Assembly (NCBI RefSeq): GCF_000292345.1
Contig: NZ_ALOU01000035.1
Location: forward strand, 20,377-84,376
From: Cupriavidus sp. BIS7
Lineage (GTDB): Bacteria; Pseudomonadota; Gammaproteobacteria; Burkholderiales; Burkholderiaceae
DNA: 64,000 nucleotides
Direction of reading: 5' to 3'
The translations under genes and the position numbers were made by a program. The stretch's first letter is position 1; every line of letters begins with the position of its first letter. This document shows positions 61,695 through 64,000 of this stretch, piece by piece. The notes beneath the pieces are model-generated. The model saw nothing but the letters and a program-made list of their open reading frames with translations. It made no database searches and was not told the DNA's origin.

Positions 61695-62132
61695 ATGTTC
61701 AAGCATATGCTCGTGGCCGTAGACGGCTCAAGCTTGTCCGATAGGGCCTATTGCAACGCCATCGAACTGGCCCGGCCGCTGCTGGCCAGCATCACAGCCA
61801 TGCAGGTCGTCGCGCACTATGACGTGATGCGCCTGCAGACCGCCATGCTGCAGGAAACCCGGGAGCGCTACATGCAGGAAGCGTACCGGCAGGCCGAGGA
61901 GTACCTGGCGACAATCGAGAAGGCCGCCGCCGCGGCAGGCGTCACCTGCGATACCGCTTGTGTCACCGGCGACCATATCTTCCAGGCCATCCTGGACGAG
62001 GCCGAGGCGAGGCAATGCGATTTGATCGTGATGGCATCGCACGGGCGGCGCGGGTTGCAGGCGCTGCTGATCGGCAGCGAGACGCAGAGGGTGCTGACGC
62101 ACACCAGGATTCCGGTGCTGGTCTACCACTAG
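61695..62132 (+). CDS. Universal stress protein UspA
   Basis: 145 residues: MFKHMLVAVDGSSLSDRAYCNAIELA and C-terminal ATP-binding motif DLIVMASHGRRGLQALLIGSETQRVLTHTRIPVLVYH (G-2x-G-9x-GS/T pattern). Single-domain Usp, likely ATP-binding, induced under stress or starvation. AAGGAGACCATC precedes the ATG. Confidence 0.92.
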   Translation: MFKHMLVAVDGSSLSDRAYCNAIELARPLLASITAMQVVAHYDVMRLQTAMLQETRERYMQEAYRQAEEYLATIEKAAAAAGVTCDTACVTGDHIFQAILDEAEARQCDLIVMASHGRRGLQALLIGSETQRVLTHTRIPVLVYH

Positions 62133-62365
62133 TGGATTTCCACTGCCAACTCACGTCTTAGGTCGGATGGGCCGCAGCCTGTTCGAGCCAAGATACATGC
62201 GTCCTGAGAACGACCAACGAACGACCAACGTCGTCAAACTCGGTCCGTCCAACACATGTAGGAAATGGTCGAGGTTGACGTCCTTGCCATCGCAGGCAGG
62301 ATTCGCGCCTGCTCATGAGCCTTCGCGGCATGCAACGGGCCGTCAAGCAAATCATGCATCACTTA

Positions 62366-62465
62366 TGGCGCGATAATTCTCATACTGCGCCAAATTTGCT
62401 TCGATTTTTGGCGCAGTTTGAAAAACTGCGCCACAATTGCGCCACCTCTCAAGCAAACTGCGCCA
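62366..62465. promoter_or_regulatory. Array of TGCGCCA repeats upstream of fic
   Basis: Five to six copies of (AAAC)TGCGCCA in both orientations: 62366 (TGGCGC), 62384-62392, 62409-62419, 62423-62433, 62437-62444, 62455-62465. 62409-62433 is a perfect 11-base inverted repeat (TGGCGCAGTTT-GAA... AAACTGCGCCA) with a 3-base spacer. GATAAT at 62372-62377 may be a -10 box overlapped by the first copy. An autoregulatory operator set is likely. The remainder of 62133-62365 shows no gene. Confidence 0.75.
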
Positions 62466-62473
62466 CGACCCAC

Positions 62474-63844
62474 ATGTCCACTGCCCACGCCCTGCTGGAA
62501 AGCATTCGGAAAGCCTCCAGGGGATTGATGCTCGCCGAGTTGCTGGCACAGCATCCCGAAGTTGCGCGGCGAACAGCACAACGCTGGATCAGCCAATGGA
62601 TCGATGACGGACAGATCACGGCGATCGGCGAAGGGCGCGCCCGTCGTTATTTCGTGGTGAACGCGACAGAGGTTGTGGCGATCCCCCCAGAGCAAGATCA
62701 GTTCCCGGGTTACATTCCGCTTTCCGCCGACAGCCGCGACATCGTGGCGTACATCGATCAGCCCCCAGAGGCGCGCAAGCCCGTGGGGTACCAACGCGAC
62801 TTCCTTGATGCCTATCGACCCAATGTCACACGATATCTGTCGGAATCGCTTCGGCGTCAGCTACACAAGATGGGCAAGACCGCGCAGGCTGATGCCCCTG
62901 CTGGAACCTATAGCCGGGCAATTCTGAACCGGCTGCTGATCGACCTGTCATGGGCATCGAGTCATTTGGAGGGCAACACCTATTCCCGCCTGGACACCCG
63001 TGAACTGATCGAGCACGGGAAGGCGGCACAGGGCAAGGCGGCCATCGAAACACAGATGATCCTCAACCACAAGACTGCCATCGAACTGCTGGTGGAGAAC
63101 ATCGGGACGGTGGGTTTCGACCGCTATACCTTGATGAACCTGCATAGCGCCTTGTCGGAGAACCTGTTGCCCAACCCTGCCGATGAAGGCCGGATTCGTC
63201 AGCACGCCGTGGACATTGGCAAGAGCGTCTACCGCCCCCTGCCAGCACCACAGCAAATTGAGGAGGCACTAGATGTCCTGATCGAGAAAGTGAATCAGAT
63301 TGCCGATCCCTTCGAACAGTCATTCTTCGTGCTGGTACACCTGCCATACCTGCAGCCATTCGCGGACGTCAACAAACGCACCTCGCGCCTGGTGGCCAAT
63401 TTGCCACTGTTCCGTACAAACCTTTGTCCGCTCACGTTCCTGGATGTACCGGAGCAAGCTTATAGTCGCGCCATCCTTGGCACGTATGAGATGACCCGCG
63501 TCGAATTGCTGCGCGATCTCTACGTTTGGGCCTACGAGCGCTCAACGCAGGAGTACCTGGCCATCAAGCAGGATCTGGCAGAACCCGATCCGCTACGCCT
63601 TGCCTGGCGTGATGTGATCAAACAAACGATCCGTGACGTCGTGCTGCAACCGGATCAGGATGCGCTATCCGTGATTCGGCATGCCGTCATGGCAAAAGTA
63701 CAAGAAGCGGATCGTGACAACGTGCAAGGGCTGATCGTAGAAGAGCTCCGGCGCCTGCACGAGGGCGTACTGGCCCGATACGGCTTGCGCCCCTCGGAAC
63801 TCACAGCCTGGAAGGTATCCCAAGTGGCGGGGCCAGCCAACTGA
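62474..63844 (+). CDS. fic: Fic-family protein with winged-helix N-terminus and variant Fic motif
   Basis: 456 residues from ATG 62474; the longer frame would translate through the repeat array, so I reject it. Residues 1-62 form a winged-helix DNA-binding domain (ESIRKASRGLMLAELLAQ, RRTAQRWISQWIDDGQI). The N-terminal inhibitory motif SSHLEGN (162-168) is the S/TxxxE(G/N) of class II Fic proteins. The catalytic loop reads QPFADVNKRTSR (294-305): the canonical HxFxxGNGRxxR has His and both Gly, here replaced by Gln294, Val299 and Lys301. AMP transfer is therefore doubtful; it may act mainly as a regulator. Stands alone, no partner antitoxin gene. Confidence 0.87.
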   Translation: MSTAHALLESIRKASRGLMLAELLAQHPEVARRTAQRWISQWIDDGQITAIGEGRARRYFVVNATEVVAIPPEQDQFPGYIPLSADSRDIVAYIDQPPEARKPVGYQRDFLDAYRPNVTRYLSESLRRQLHKMGKTAQADAPAGTYSRAILNRLLIDLSWASSHLEGNTYSRLDTRELIEHGKAAQGKAAIETQMILNHKTAIELLVENIGTVGFDRYTLMNLHSALSENLLPNPADEGRIRQHAVDIGKSVYRPLPAPQQIEEALDVLIEKVNQIADPFEQSFFVLVHLPYLQPFADVNKRTSRLVANLPLFRTNLCPLTFLDVPEQAYSRAILGTYEMTRVELLRDLYVWAYERSTQEYLAIKQDLAEPDPLRLAWRDVIKQTIRDVVLQPDQDALSVIRHAVMAKVQEADRDNVQGLIVEELRRLHEGVLARYGLRPSELTAWKVSQVAGPAN

Positions 63845-63853
63845 TCGCTTTTC

Positions 63854-64000
63854 TTACAGGGCCGAAACAAGCTGCGCGTTATCGATGCGCAGCTCCGCCC
63901 CGTTGATGAAGCGCGACTCGTCGGACGCCAGGAACAGTACAAGGTTGGCCACGTCCTCGGGATCACACATGCGTGCCATCGGGTCGGAACCGATGCCAAG
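63854..64000 (-). CDS. SDR-family oxidoreductase, C-terminal end (cut by window edge)
   Basis: Last 48 residues: PMARMCDPEDVANLVLFLASDESRFINGAELRIDNAQLVSAL, the standard end of classical SDRs (FLASD...GxxxxxD). The N-terminus with the cofactor and catalytic motifs lies outside the window. Convergent with fic, 9 bases between stops. Confidence 0.8.
   Translation of the reverse strand, partial: LGIGSDPMARMCDPEDVANLVLFLASDESRFINGAELRIDNAQLVSAL

Noticed and set aside
62315..62473. The longer N-terminus of the Fic reading frame starting at 62315
   Set aside because: These 53 codons run through the inverted-repeat array and have Asn/His/Cys-rich non-conserved composition; the winged helix begins at 62474.

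Overview
The window is high-GC chromosomal DNA of a Burkholderiaceae betaproteobacterium, most likely Cupriavidus or a close relative. The evidence is a trimeric porin with the N-terminus SAVTLYGVVD, dense use of G/C-ending codons, and betaproteobacterial families such as DUF2789 and BamE-like lipoproteins. No tRNA, rRNA, CRISPR array or insertion sequence was seen.

Layout, left part (1-34 kb). This half is a mosaic of short, mostly independent transcription units: a CPA1 Na+/H+ antiporter cut by the window edge; a secreted nuclease of the ExeM type overlapping a rhombosortase gene; a porin; a DHA2-type MFS pump; a five-haem cytochrome c that fuses an alcohol/gluconate-dehydrogenase-type triheme module to a TsdA-like diheme module; an ECF41 sigma factor with its carboxymuconolactone-decarboxylase partner and a readable ECF41 promoter; a TlpA thioredoxin with an outer-membrane protein; a MASE1 histidine kinase with a NarL-type regulator; a small secreted DxYTDGA-repeat protein; an Ap4A phosphorylase; an IorAB-type molybdenum dehydrogenase divergent from a TetR gene with a perfect palindrome between them; a DUF2252 gene and a SulP transporter that share an upstream element; and a TAXI-type binding protein.

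Middle to right (34-61 kb). This is a large steroid-degradation locus. On the minus strand about 18 closely spaced genes run from an extradiol dioxygenase (HsaC/TesB type) through IpdA, IpdB, a crotonase, IpdC, EchA20, acyl-CoA dehydrogenases, FadA6, SDRs, FadE30 and IpdF to a MaoC protein, a second thiolase, a YCF48 protein, an RND permease and an Old Yellow Enzyme relative. A KshA-type 3-ketosteroid 9-alpha-hydroxylase gene follows, apparently with its own promoter. The set matches the actinobacterial pathway that degrades the C/D-ring remnant (HIP) as CoA thioesters. A LuxR-family regulator (as in TesR control of Comamonas steroid genes) and two plus-strand dehydrogenases close the locus. 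An 18-base motif (TAGTCCA-N3-GGACGATG) recurs upstream of kshA, the dioxygenase operon and an EthD-like gene, with a weaker copy before the plus-strand SDR. I propose it as the operator of the steroid regulon. KstD, the 4-hydroxylase, the meta-cleavage hydrolase and FadD3 are not in the window.

Insertion in the locus. At 55.9-58.0 kb a visibly AT-richer cassette holds a proline-rich protein (probably the DUF6402 family) and two tandem small membrane-anchored paralogues. The arrangement looks like an orphan effector with immunity genes.

Right end (61-64 kb). A UspA protein, a winged-helix Fic protein with a degenerate Fic motif preceded by an array of TGCGCCA repeats, and the tail of an SDR gene.
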